Below, piece after piece: positions 11,469-22,934 of a stretch of DNA of 64,000 nt. This DNA comes from Mrakia gelida (Eukaryota; Basidiomycota; Tremellomycetes; Cystofilobasidiales; Mrakiaceae). The translations under genes were made by a program, and so were the position numbers. Location: contig BRON01000006.1 in assembly GCA_024345305.1 (NCBI GenBank), positions 1,426,001-1,490,000 on the forward strand. The letters run 5' to 3'. The notes beneath the pieces are model-generated. The model saw only the letters and a program-made list of their open reading frames with translations. It was not told where the DNA came from and ran no database searches. Position 1 is the first letter of the stretch. Each line of letters starts with the position of its first letter.

Positions 11469-13262
11469 TCACTCGTCCGCCAACCTATCAACCTCGACCT
11501 CCACCTCCGCTATCACCTCTCCCAGAGTCCCAATGAACGTCCTAAGAGCCGTCACCTCCTCTTCCGACCTCAACGCGAGCGTGATCTTCATCGGTCGGTC
11601 GAAGTAGTGGTTCGACGCGAGGAGGGTTGGAGAGCGGAGGACCGTCCTGAGGTGGACGAGGGAGGGTTCTGGGATTTCGAAGGGAAGGGTGAGGTGGACG
11701 TGGCGAAGGTAGAGGAGTTGATGGAAGCACTTGGCGAGGGAAGAGATGAAGGCTTCTGCCTGGAGGTGGAGGGAACGCGAGGGTTGAACCGTTCGAGCCT
11801 GAGCTCCTTGAGTGGGGGCCTGAGAAGAGGTCCGTAGGTCTGCCTCGGGTGAGACTGGGAGTGTACCGATTGGAAGAGGCTGGGGAGAGAGCGACCGACG
11901 TCGGATTTCCTAGGAATGGAACGTCCATTTCGAAGTGGACATCGAAGCTCCCACGAATCGGACGAGACAATGACCTCCTTAAACGGCGAATGGGGGCGAC
12001 TCGTACGGAAGAGGATAGGGTAAGGCGAAGGAGGGATGGGGAGGGATGGGATTCCGAAGGAGAACGAGGAGTACCGATGAGAGAACGCTGCCTCCAATGC
12101 GATCCATTCGTCTCTCCCGACGAAGGACGACGAAGACCATGGGCTCCAGACTGCTTGATGTACGACTGGCGGCGGCGGAGATGGTTGTGGAGGTCGAGGT
12201 CGAGTGAAGAAGACCAACGACCGCGTCCTGAAAGCGAAGTTAGGATCCAAAGCGAAGCTCATCTCGAGGAGGGTAATCGCGAGCGCATCGTTACTGTCGA
12301 TCAAAATTTGGTCGTAGAAGAGGGGGCGACATAGTTGACGGAAGGTCTTTGGACGGGGTTCCAGGGAGTCGGGAGGGGAGAGTCGACGATTCCGAGGAGC
12401 GCGTTGCGACGGTGGTGGTGGTGGAAGGGGAGATGGAGGAAGGAGAAGATATGTTCGAGGGTTTCGAGAGGAAGACGTCCGAGGAGTGATCGACCGAGGT
12501 GAGAAGGTCGAAGAGAAGAAGTCTGCAGAGTGAACGCGAGATTTAGCGAGAGCGAGAAGCGGATCGGGCGGATCGCAGGAGGAAGCGGACGGGGGAGGGA
12601 AGACGAACGAGTGAAGTCTCTACGATGGTTTCAGTCTCTATCGAGGAGAACTCTGAGGCTTTGGGAACCTTGAGTGGCTTCGAGGTAAGAGATCACGAGA
12701 ATCAGTATGCGATGTCGACGTTTGAGAGGAAGGGACAGCAAGACACAGAGGAACCGAGCTCACCTCCGCGACCTTCCTCCTGGAAGCCGTCCTGTGCAGC
12801 AGGGCGAGTTCAGCAGTCACTTGATCAAGCTTCTCCGAGGCTTTTGAGAGTTTCGTGTTGAGGATCTGGAGGTAGAGAGTTCATCGGGTCAGCATGAGGG
12901 GCAAAGGACGGAGGGGAGAGACGGAGGAGGGCAGAACGAGAGGCTCACCCTCTCCATCGAGCTCTCGCTTTGATTTGACTCGGACATGGACTTGACAATG
13001 AGAGAGAAGGCCGAGAATGCAGTCTGTCGAGGAAAGAGTGAGAGAAACAGGTCAGCGATGCCATAGGCATCGAAGAGGAAAGAGGAGGAGGAGCAGAGAG
13101 GAGCGGCAAGAGAGGAAGGATCAAGCTCACCGTCTTCCATCCATCGTCTGCTGGAGTCTGAGCCCTCAAGCCTTCGAGAATGGCTACCAGATCAGAGATG
13201 TCTTCGATAGGGACTCGAAAGAAGATGCTATCCGATGACTTTGTCCAAAGAGACGATGGCCG
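11469..13262 (-). pseudogene. Decayed coiled-coil/F-box gene (copy of the gene at 44079-45750)
   Basis: N-terminal exons are intact: about 13131 to 13262 (start not found), 12949-13023, 12764-12865, 12624-12668, then a long exon from 12522. They encode a helical, coiled-coil-like region (ILNTKLSKASEKLDQVTAEL) leading to an F-box, LGRLPLETLEHIFSFLHLPF.....RNALLGI, that matches LPDELLPEILRHLHQPF.....NALLGL of the intact copy. After PWNPV the frame breaks: the six residues GLQLVC of the relative are missing and FRQLCRPLFYDQILID resumes in another frame. A second shift is needed near 11800 to reach the C-terminal part, LTLPFEIPEPSLVHLRTV, which ends at TGA 11469-11471. I tried introns at both breaks; none keeps the homologous residues. 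Either a pseudogene or two assembly errors. Confidence 0.6.
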
Positions 13263-13334
13263 TTTTGAGGAAGAAGATGGTGAGCTCGAAAGCTCCTTCA
13301 AACGGCGACGCCCTTCTTCCCTCTCCTCCTCCCC

Positions 13335-14589
13335 ATGCCTCTCACCTTCTCCCAAACCTCTTGGACGACAGGCTCAGATTCCGACGCTGAGTCTTGGGTA
13401 CCCTCTGAATCGATCGGAGACTCGGAACTCTCGGACGAAGGCTCGGAAGGATCGCTCGACTGTCCTGCCTTTCCTCTCTCCGGCTACGTCCTCGTCAAAG
13501 CATCGACCCTCGCTCGTCTCTACCAAGTCGCTATGAAGGTGGAGGTTATGGATGACTTGAGATCTACGTATGATTCCGGGGTGACTGTTCTTCCCAGCGA
13601 GCACAAGGTAAGGGTGGTGAAGGAGTTGTGGGACGTCGTCGAGGAGCTGAAGGAAGGAGGGAAGAGGTTCAAGGAGGATCCGTGAGTTCTGTCACATTTT
13701 TGCCTTTCTCGAGCAGTCCTTCGCTATCTCGACCGACTTGAGACTAAAAAGAGGACACAGTCGAGCTGACTCGGGGTTCGGCTTCGTGCGAAGTAGGTCT
13801 GTGGGAGCGAGGACGGTTCAGGAGCCGGACAAGGTCATGGTCGAGGTCGCCGAACCAACAGCCATCGAGCCAGCCAAAGAACCGCCGCCATACGTCGAGA
13901 AACCCATCACTAAAGCCGAACTCGCCAAGAGGGAAGCCATCGCATCCAACATCGTCCTCTTCGGAGCAGCATCATCCCCTTCCTCCTCGCCAGCAGAGCT
14001 CCTCGCCCTTTCCCTCCTCCTCCCTCAACCAACGCTCCCTCTCCCCTCCTCGTCGTCCGTCGCCCTTCCAAACGAACCACACCCTCTCCACTCGTCCTCA
14101 CCTTCGCCAATCAAGCCGACCGAGCCTCCTACCTCCTCGCTCTCAAAACAATCCCAAACTCCCCCCTCTCGGCTCGTCACGATCTCACTCCCTTCCAACA
14201 AGAACGGCGTCGCTCCCTCGTCGAACAGGCTCGAAAGGAGGGCTCGATTCCTGGATGGAGGTCGTTAGTCCGAGGGGATAGGGTCGCGCTTATGAATGTA
14301 GGGAATGAGAGTGGGTCTGCCTAGGTTGCTTCGGTGGGAGGACGGGAAGGGCGAGTCGAGGTTGAGGTCGACGGTCGAGGAAGGATACCGCGGTGGAGGG
14401 CGGTTCACAGTAGTCCAAGGCTCTAGGTGAGTCCTTCGGTTCTCCCAAGTGAGCGTCCGCTGCCTCGTCTTCGACGCCAGCTACGAGCTACGAGCTGACC
14501 ATCGCTTTGGGTTTTCCTCTTTACTCCTCGGCAGCTGGAAGCTCGTCGTCCCCGATACGTCGCCAATCCAGCCTTGCCTCCTCTTCTGA
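13335..14589 (+). pseudogene. Frame-disrupted gene resembling retrotransposon ORF1 (non-LTR type)
   Basis: Exons: 13335-13681, 13761 to about 14245, 14310-14426, 14535-14589. Exon 1 is acidic and helical. Exon 2 begins in one frame with KPITKAELAKREAIASNIVLFG, and continues from about 14040 in a second frame with VRRPSKRTTPSPLVLTFANQ, ALKTIPNSPL and ARHDLTPFQQERRRSLVEQ. The layout (N-V/I-V-x-F-G, then R..P.PLV.F, then DLTP.Q..RR.L) is what I know from ORF1 proteins of non-LTR retrotransposons. A 64-nt intron (14246-14309) and a further intron keep the end of the gene open to TGA at 14587. One frameshift near 14000-14060 remains unexplained. No reverse transcriptase is present in the window. 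It could be a relic, or a domesticated gene with an undetected intron. Confidence 0.45.
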
Positions 14590-15173
14590 TGCAAGTCCAC
14601 GAGGGGAAGGCACCTTTCGCGGACCATGATGCTAAATGCCTGTAAGAGTCTTTTCCCGAATGACTTCATCGCTTGACGAACGAGAGCGAAACCTGATCTC
14701 GACGCGCCTCTCTTTCTTTCTTCCTTTTCGGCGTTCATTCTTCGCTCAGGTCACCAAGGCCTTACGACGGAACCGAATTTTTACCTTCGTCCGATTAATT
14801 CATCTCTCGCATAGTCAGCCGTCCGATGTTTGTTCGATCTTTCTCCGTCGCGTCGTTTTTCCTTTCGTCGCGTCGCGGAGGAACCTTGCTTCTGCGATCT
14901 TCCCTCCATTTTGCTAGTCTTTCGAACCGTTCCCTGTTCCCTCTCCTCGTATGTAGAGACCTTTGTTGACGCAGAGGGAGCTTAATCAAGTATGATCGGG
15001 AGAGGAACAAACTCGACGCCTCGTCGGCTCGCTTCAGTTGCTTTGATTTCGTTGTTGCCCCCACTCTTTCCCTTCCCTCTTCTTTCCTCCTTCTCTTCTA
15101 ACCACAACATTCTCTCCTCCACTCACAGCATCTCCATTCCTTCACACATCCCTTCACGAACCCTCCTCTCGAG
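14590..15173. other. Intergenic, 584 nt
   Basis: Precedes the plus-strand secreted-protein gene and should hold its promoter. No exon seen on either strand. Confidence 0.55.
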
Positions 15174-16027
15174 ATGCTCGTAACCCTCACAGAAACGATC
15201 CTCCGTCGTCTCGTCCTCCTCTTCCTCGCCCCTCTCGTTTCAAAGGCGTTCGCTGCTCAGGTCCGCCCTCGTGTGGGAGAACCTTCGCCTGGAATGTCGT
15301 ACGAGTGTGTGGATCCATTCTTTGGGTGAGTTTTAGAGTCCTGATCGCCTGCAGACTTCGAAACCCCAAAAGGAAGTGGTCAGCTCAGGAACTCGAGCGT
15401 GGACTGACCGAGGCTCTTCCTTCGCTGCTTCGGCCTTGACTAGACTTCAATGCCCTACCGGAGAGACCTTCGATCCCTTCGGTACTGCTGGAGACCCTGA
15501 AGGGCGCTTGGTCTGTCGGGACCCATCGTTGTCAGTTTGCATTCACGTTTCTTCTTCGATCGATCAACAACCTTCGCCAACGACACCTCTGTTTCCCGAG
15601 CTGATCACCCTTCTCTGTATCTCGACCTTTGATTCATTGACGTGCAGCTTCAAGCTCTGCTACTACGACTCTGGAGACGGGACGAACTACCCCGACGACC
15701 CAACGGCGACGTGCTCAGCGTCGACTTCTCAAGACCTGGGGACGTACTGCGACGAATGGAGTGGGCTCCGCTATGTCTGCAGGAACCCTATGCCAGGAAT
15801 GATTAGGGGTAGCATTGTCTGCTCAAACCCGATGAGGAAGAGGAGCAACGGGGTGTCGAGAGATCCAGGTGAGTTTGGTCGTTCTTTTGGTTTCGTTGGT
15901 CTGAGTCGCGTTTGCGACGAGGTCTGGTGCTGACCGCTCTTGTTGGTCTTGGCTCGCTTGTTTTTGGTGGGACTTAGAGTGGATCAGGAAGAGACAAGCG
16001 AGCGTGAAGTATCGAGCTGGGCTGTGA
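15174..16027 (+). CDS. Secreted cysteine-rich protein of unknown function
   Basis: Predicted extracellular protein of 169 residues. Exons: 15174-15325, 15444-15530, 15648-15868, 15978-16027. The N-terminus (MLVTLTETILRRLVLLFLAPLVSKAFA) is a plausible signal peptide. The mature part has nine cysteines in a spaced pattern (YECVDPFFG, LQCPTGETF, LVCRDP, KLCYYDSGDG, TATCSAS, GTYCDEW, RYVCRNP, IVCSNP), suggesting several disulphides. The C-terminal end is basic, with KR and RK pairs that could be Kex2-type processing sites (MRKRSNG, WIRKRQ). I do not recognise the family. Size and Cys content are effector-like, but so are many cell-wall proteins. Confidence 0.75.
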
Positions 16028-16543
16028 GGGAAGGGAGAGTCGACGCGTCGTCTTTTGTTCGACATGTCCTCCCTCGAGGTTTGCGAGATGAATGCCTGAA
16101 GGACTTTTTATGAGCGTAGCTATGTTTCCTGCCTCTTCTGTAGAAGTCGAAGTCCAACGCTGGTCGTTTTGAGGACAAGACTGATGAGGGGGACGAAGGC
16201 GACGCGTCTGCGTCTGAGAGCCCTCTCCTATCCCCAATCCTTCCGTCCATTCATCGAACATCACAAAGCAGCAAACATCATCTGAAAATCTACGCATCGA
16301 GACCTGTTGATCGCCTCTACTCTCCGCGGTCGAAAACTCGATCGAGTCGTTGTCTTTTCGCTCACTTTCGTCACTCGTCTTCGAAGTTCCGACACCAAGC
16401 ATGGAATAACCCAAGACTAGGTCGGAAGCAAACCCTTAGAAGACTACCAAATAAGGAAAGCAGCACTGAAATCGTTAAAGTAAACCACAAAACGAATGAA
16501 GAGAAAAATGAAAAGAAAGCTGAGATCGCGTCGCGTCGTCTGT
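16028..16543. other. Convergent intergenic region, 516 nt
   Basis: Between the 3' ends of the Cys-rich gene (plus) and the sugar transporter (minus). GACGCGTC occurs at 16042 and 16201. No exon seen. Confidence 0.55.
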
Positions 16544-19500
16544 TTAGACGTGCTCCTTCTGAAGAATCGAAGAGGAAGAACGAAGTCGAGTCAGCTCTAG
16601 AGCTAAGACAGAAGCGGGAGAACGAGAGAGAGCGAGACAAATGAGATGAACTAACGTGCTCGATCTCCTCCTTGTGCATCGAACCGTGCTGAGCCTCCTG
16701 CTCCTTGTGCTGAGCGGCGACGTATCGGTCTCGAGCGTCCTGAGTGGTGGATCCGAAGAGAATATCCATCTCCTCGATGGAAAGACCTCGAGTCTCGGGC
16801 AACCAGAAACCGAAGGCGGCCGAGAGGACGTTGACTCCCGCGAACATGAAGAAGAGTCGACCGTTGGGGAGGTCGAGGACGAGGTAAGGAGTGATCTTAC
16901 TGTGAAAGAGGAAAGAAGGACGAGTCAGCCTCGTTCAGAATCGAGAGGAGAGCGTAGAGGTAAGTTAAACGCACGTCAAGGTGAAGTTGAAAGCCTGCGA
17001 AGGGGGAGTGAGAAACGAGGAGGGAAGGTCGTCAGTTCGAGCTGTTCGCGACGGGGGAAAGAAAATGGAACGATGAACTCACCCATTGGGTAGCAGCGGC
17101 AACAGCCATTCCGTAGTGTCGAAGTCGCATAGGGAAGATCTCGGAACAGTAGACCCAAGGGACGGGACCCCAGGAGAAGCAGTACTGAGGACGAAGGAGG
17201 TACGAAGGAAGCGAGGTCAGCGTTCGTCGAGACCGAGCAGATCACAGCATCGACACGATACTCACGGGGATGACGAAGCAGTAGATCATGGCGGCCATGC
17301 TGAAGAGATAAGCGGGAAAGAGGAGGGAGAAGCGCGTCAGCTTGGAAATTCGACGCGTTGTCTCTCTCGATCCCGCGTCTGTTCTCGATGAAGGGGTCAC
17401 TCACGCGATGGAAGCAGGAGGAGCGTGGGAAGCCTTGGGATCGGGAACGTGGGTGATGAAGATAGCTGGATAAGAGAAGAGAGATGTTCAAGTCAGCTTC
17501 GGTTTCGTTCGCTCATCGACGGTTCGATTCCAGGCTCTCAACTCACCTCCGATGATGAGGAGGAACATGCTCATTCCGCTGGCTCCGAATCCGAGGGAGA
17601 GTCGTCGTCCGAGTCGCTCGATACCGACGAAGATAAAGATCGAGGTGGCGATGATCTTGACGATACCGTAGATTCCAGAAGCGAGGAGACCAGTCGAGGT
17701 TCCTTGAAGACCGATGGACTTGAAGATCTGCGAACGACGAAGAAGGAGAGTTGAGTCAGCGAGGCCTTCTTGGAGGCGAGCGATAGTTGGCTGAAGACGT
17801 ACAGTAGGAGCGTAGTACGAGATGGAGTTTTGTCCAGCCCATTGCTGAAGGAAGAACATGGCGAAGGCAATCTGCAAAAGGAGAGGACGCGTCGAAGTCA
17901 GTCGACGGCCTCGACGAACGAAGCGATAAAGAGGGGAAGAGGCACTAACGAAGAATCGGATTCGCATTCCAGGAGCCCAGCACTCCTTCCAACTGGTACC
18001 GGAAGTAGTCTCGACCTCCTCCTGGTGCGCAGCCTTGACCTCAGCGAACTCCTCGAGGACTCGACTGTCCTCAGGCGATCTCTTTCGAGCCCAGGCGAGG
18101 TTAGCGAGCGCCTCGTCGTCTCGTCCGACCGAGACGAGCCACCTAGGGGACTCTTTGATGAGAGGGAGGAGGATGATCATGAGGCCGGAGGGAACTGAGG
18201 GAGAAAGATGAGCGAGACGCGTCAGTTGATCAGAATTCGACGATTTCGAGCCTCGACGAAGCAGGTTTCGCTGCACTCACCGATTTGAAAACCGATAGGG
18301 ATTCGCCACGAGTTGGAGGAAGACTTCATGGAGGAGACGGAGATAGCGTCTGAACAGGAGGAAAGGAAAGGAAAGAGGAGGCAAAGTCAGAGATGGTCCC
18401 GTTCGAGTTTACGACGCGACGAGCCAAACTCACATTCGATCCAGTAGGAGAAAGCGACTCCGATGACGACGACAATCTGAAGGGAAGAGAGAGGGAGGTT
18501 AGAAAGACGAGAGAGGGGTCGGAAAGAGGGGGAGAGGACGGACAAACCTGGAAGAGACCGGTGATCCTTCCTCGGACGTTCTGGAGAAAGGCGCGGCGTG
18601 CAAGGAGTCAGCAACGGATGTAGAGACGACTAGATGAGTGCTCGAGACCGGAAGCGAACCTTGGGAGCCATCTCAGCGACTGGAAGGGTAGGAGAAAGGC
18701 GTGAAGTGTCAGCGACGAGCGAGAAGTGAGGCGACGAAACAGGAGCGAAACGATGTCGGGAACGCACCGTAGGTTGGGCAAACGGTCGACATCAGTCCTA
18801 CACCAAGCCCGGAGACCACTCGTCCAGAATACATGTAGGAGAGCTGATGAGTAGCCACAGTCTGCACGACTGCTCCGACGGTGAAGATCACAGTTCCGAT
18901 CATGAGAGCTGAGGCGACGCGAAAGGAGGAGGGTCAGTATTCGAGCTTCGAGGTTCAGATGCTTTCCGAAGGACGAAACGATGCTCGAACACTCACTCCA
19001 CTTCCTTCCGAGTCGCTGAGTGATGGGAGCAGCACCGAGAGCACCGAAGAAAGCTCCGACTTGAAGGAGGGAGACGACGTTCGAGGCGATATCAGCCTGT
19101 TTCTTCGCGAGCGCTTTGGCGTTCAAGGTGGGGAAGTTGGAAGCGAGGTAGCCGAAATCCTTCTGGAAGGGAGCAGTGTTGACGACTGGATAGAAACAGG
19201 ACGACGAGGAAAATTGGTCAGGGGCTGGTAATTGTTCGAGATGAAGAGACAGGGGAAGGAGGGAGGGAGCAGGAGGTTCGAGAGGGAAGCGAGGAAGGTC
19301 GACGCGCTCGAGCCTTCTCTTCTTCCGTCCGTCTTCGTCCGCTCCCCTTTCCTTCCTCCTCCTCTAGAGACAGAAAGAGACGTATCACTCACTTCCTCCA
19401 GCGACTCTGATAAAGCGAAAGAGACGAGAAGTAGAAGTCAGTCACGAGGACAGGGTAGAAACGAGGCGAGGCGAGGCCAAGACGCCAAGGGTCGTCTCGT

Positions 19501-20117
19501 ATCTTATCGCACCAAGCGAGAAAGATAAAGGCTGAAAAAGAAGGGGAGAGGGAAAGGAGACTCACCCAGTATCGTATCTAGGAGTAGTAGAAGAAGATGG
19601 AAGGAATAGTAGGCGGAGGTCAGTACCGGAAAGAAGAGGGACGTGTCGAGGGAAGCGAAGCCGTCGAGAACTGTCTCGGTGTCTACTCGAACGGCTCGAA
19701 GCGAAGGAATTCGATGAAGACGTAGAGAGAGGACTCACCCAAAGAGGAAGATACCCAAGTAGCTGGAGAAGAATAACAGGGAAGAGGTGGTGGACGAGTC
19801 AGGTTTCTCCGCGTGGCGCCCGAGTCAAACGAGAGGGAAGAGGACAGCGAGGAAGGCTTTCTTCGTACTGCTCTTCGAACGAAAGAACTCACGCGATGAT
19901 GGTGAGAAGGTAGACTCGAGAGTTTTGGAATCGCTGAGGGAGAGAAGAGAGGGAAGGGGAGGGGGAAGCGTGAGCTGAAAGTGCATGAGGTGGAGGGGAG
20001 GTCGGGAAGACGAGGAGAGGACGACGAGACGAGGAAGAGGGGACTCACCGAATCCGCTCCATCCTGGTAGACAGTCCTGTCTGGTACGACAGCCTGGTTC
20101 TTTGAGAAGATGCCCAT
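16544..20117 (-). CDS. MFS sugar porter (hexose/quinate-type), 20 exons
   Basis: Plasma-membrane sugar transporter of 541 residues. Exons (minus): 20049-20117, 19893-19933, 19739-19762, 19566-19577, 19393-19406, 18997-19185, 18768-18908, 18660-18679, 18548-18580, 18434-18476, 18281-18349, 17950-18194, 17803-17871, 17547-17727, 17405-17465, 17266-17299, 17083-17184, 16975-16994, 16656-16899, 16544-16558. Every junction keeps the frame. Signatures: LFGYDTGVAGGIVN in helix 1, GRKW after helix 2, SGRVVSGLGVGLMS, ESPRWL before the central loop, QQWAGQNSISYYAP in helix 7, and PETRGLSIEEMD at the end. These match the sugar porter family. The pattern resembles quinate and general hexose permeases; the substrate is open. 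Exons of 12, 14, 15, 20 and 24 nt are notable. Confidence 0.9.
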
Positions 20118-20733
20118 CTTGATGGGAGATAAGATGTAGATGTAGAAAGGTGGGGTGAGAAGGAGGAGGAAGGAGGGGCCAGGGAGGGGGGAAGGAAGTG
20201 GTTCTGGGGAAGGATGGACTCACCTTCCCTCTGGCTCTTTTGCTCTCGTTTTCGCTGTCAGTTGTTCAAAAGTCTGGAAATAGCTCGAGCCAATCGAGCC
20301 AAGCCTGAGGCCACCGGAGTCCGGCAGAAAAAATGGTCCGGTGCAGGGGTTGAACCCGGGCGGACGTTCCGCTTTGTCCGCCAGGTCTGGCCTGTTGAAA
20401 AGTTGCACGAGCTGAGGGAAGGAAGGGGTTCAGCTGTGTGTTTTCTGAACGCGAGCGGAACGTCGGTGAAAAACTTGCCTTCCACGCCATCGTTTCAGCC
20501 CGCCCGCTTTGTTCGTAGCCGGTCTCGAGAGCTCGAGAGTCGAGACGCGTTCGCCTCGATCTTCGATCTTCCGAACCACTTCTCCTCAAAACCTTCGAAG
20601 AAGATCATCAGATCAATCGAGACTCTCGAAACCAGCTGACAAGCTCGTAAAATAGCGGTTCAGTGAAATGCGACGAGAAGAAAGGGAACCGAGAACGAAC
20701 GCAAGCTCACATGGAACTCTCCTTCGTCGAGCT
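20118..20733. other. Intergenic, 616 nt
   Basis: Upstream of the sugar transporter and downstream of the WD40 gene. It contains the Pol III-like element listed separately. No coding exon was recognised. Confidence 0.5.
20328..20400 (-). other. Possible Pol III-type element (tRNA-like remnant)
   Basis: Read on the minus strand there is a B-box-like GGGTTCAACCCC (20346-20357), a 7-bp inverted repeat GGCGGAC/GTCCGCC just upstream (about 20359-20383), an A-box-like GGCCAGACCTGG, and a run of six T (20328-20333) right after the 3' CCGGACCA. I could not find a matching 5' acceptor strand, so this is not a normal tRNA gene. It may be a tRNA relic, a SINE head or chance. Confidence 0.25.
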
Positions 20734-22934
20734 TCAGGCCAGGCCCCCATCGCCCTCGATCTTCCAACCTCTCTTCCCTCTCCCTCCCACCTCCCACTCC
20801 CCAATCCCCGCCTCCGTCCCAGCATACAACCACCCTCCACAAGGACTGAAGCACACCCCCGAGGTCCCGATGAGTCTCCTTGCTCCCATCTCGTCGAGAC
20901 CGTCGTCCTCCTCTTCGAGCAAGAGAAGTCGAGCATGCCTCTGCTCGAGAGACAGCCCGTCCTTCTCTTCTTCTCCGGAGGCACCGTGAGGGATCGCAAG
21001 GCTGATTCGTTGGTCGAAGGTTCGTCCGTTGGCGACGTAGACGTTGGAGGTATCGTCGGTGTAGACGATGAGCTCTGTAGGGGAGGAGGAGGGCGAGAAC
21101 TTGACGACGCGGGCTGGCGAGAGGTTGGAGGAGGAAGGCGATGGGTTGTAGTAAGGTGAGTTTCGAGAGTGGGAGGTGGCGAAGAGGGAGGTGGAGGAAG
21201 AGGCGAGTTCGTGTTGCTGTTGGTAGTTGATCGAGGAGGTTGAGATTGAGGAGTTTGGTCGATGGTAGAAGGGAGTGGGAGGATCGGTGTAGAGTCGGGC
21301 GAGTTTCTTCGATGAACGATGATCCCAGATCGATATACTGCAGGAGAGCAAACGAGCGTCAGAGCAGGGTTCCGAAAAGTAGGGTTACGGCGAAGCGACT
21401 CACAGACCGTCTTGGAAAAGGGAAAGAAGAGAGGACGACGCGTCAGTCGACTCGAGTTCACGACGCGTCGAAGGTGCGATAAGATGGACGATCGAGCTCA
21501 CCTTGACCTGCGACAGCGAATCGACGACCATCATGTGACCAAGCAGTTCTGTGGTGACGATAGAAAGGACGTCAGCTCGCTGGAACAGAAGCGTAGGAGA
21601 TGAAACGGAAGACGCGACGAACGAGAAACCAGAGTCCTCTCCAGCGGTGTAGGTCGCGAGCCTCTTGAACTTCTCGCCTCCGTACAAGACCGAGAACTGA
21701 AAATTGGACGATAATCAGAGTGATCAGCTCGTGGTTCAAAGGATACGCCGCGACGAGGAAGTGAGGGAAGGACGAACGAGATGAACTTCGTTCGAGTCAC
21801 CGACGCTGAGAAGAGTACGACCGTCCGGCGAGAGCGAGCCTTAGCAGAGCGAGAGTTCAGTGTTGAGCTAGGAACGCTCGTCTCGTGGTGTCCTTCGCGA
21901 GGAGTGCAAGAACGAGCAGAAGGAACTCACTGTGATTGACGGGCACTCCGACCTGCACCTCTCCAACGTCCACCTTCCTCATATCCTTCTTCAACTTGCC
22001 CTTCTCCCACCCACCACCACCACCACCACCCACTCCCTCCCTCTTCCCTCCCATCCCCGGATCCAGATCTCGGTTCTTGTCCTCGAATCCCAAGATCTTG
22101 ATGGACGCGTCGTTGTTGCTGGCGAGAGCGAAGAGATGACCTCCGTAGCCTGAAGCGAGGTGAAGTTTGGAAGTGAGGATGACAGAGTTGTTGATCTGAG
22201 CTCTGGGACGAAGTTTGCAGGCGAGGTAGGACCAGGAGGATTTGGAGAAGGAGGGAGGAAGGTAAGGGACGATGGCGAGGTCGGGAGTTGATCCTCCCAA
22301 GGCGAAGTGCGAGACGCTGAGATGAAGAAGAGGGAGGAAGGTAAGTGTTTGGGACGAGGCGATATTGACATGAAAGGTAAGACGTACCCGTAGGTGAGAG
22401 AAAAGGGGTAGAAGTTGAAGTTGAGGAGGTGCGAGACGTCCTGGAGGGAGGTGAGGGGAGGGGAGGGAAGGGAACGAGGTGAGCTCGACACTCCTCCCGA
22501 GACTGTCACTCCAGACGACGAGATTAACGAGCAAGAGAGATGAAGTCTATACCCACAGGTGCATCCCTAGGGTCCAGCTTGACGTCGCCGAAGTTAGCTC
22601 GAGAGAGAGACTTTCCAGAGACGAAGAAGAGCTCGCCTCTGGTCTCGGGGCAGTAGATGAGGTCTTTGAGCTGACTGAACGAGAGGAAGTTCGTGAGCTC
22701 GACATAAGACAGACGACGACGAAGTGCATATGTATATCTACTCACTTGTGACCTATAGCGACTCGAACGTTGAGCTCTCTTGGAGGACCTGGCTCGAGAA
22801 GAGACGAAGAGGAGGAGAAGGAGGAAGGAGACGTCGAGTCTCTGTGAAAGGGAGAGCGGGTTCAACAGGCAGACCGTCAGCTTGGAAAGACTTCCGGCAC
22901 TCAAGGATGGATGAGATGGCACTCACACGTCCAT
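20734..22934 (-). CDS. WD40-like protein of the DUF2415 type
   Basis: Predicted beta-propeller protein, 484 residues. Exons (minus): 22927-22934, 22746-22841, 22557-22674, 22388-22440, 21931-22316, 21778-21839, 21623-21696, 21502-21548, 21404-21410, 20734-21337. Blade-like motifs: LSPDGRTLLSVGDSNEVHL, TAWSHDGRRFAVAGQ, then DGLISIWDHRS, and near the C-terminus VCFSPCGGWLYAGTEAGIGEW. The arrangement is what I recall for fungal WD proteins with a DUF2415 region; molecular function unknown. Exon 9 is 7 nt (ACGGTCT) and supplies the Asp-Gly of the blade motif; exon 1 is 8 nt. Both were needed to keep conserved residues in frame and both have GT/AG flanks. Confidence 0.75.

Noticed and set aside
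12170..12300. An intron (branch CCTAAC, acceptor CTTTCAG) that would remove the frame break in the F-box copy
   Set aside because: It would also remove FRQLCRPLFYDQILID, which matches the intact relative; the frame after it soon meets a stop.
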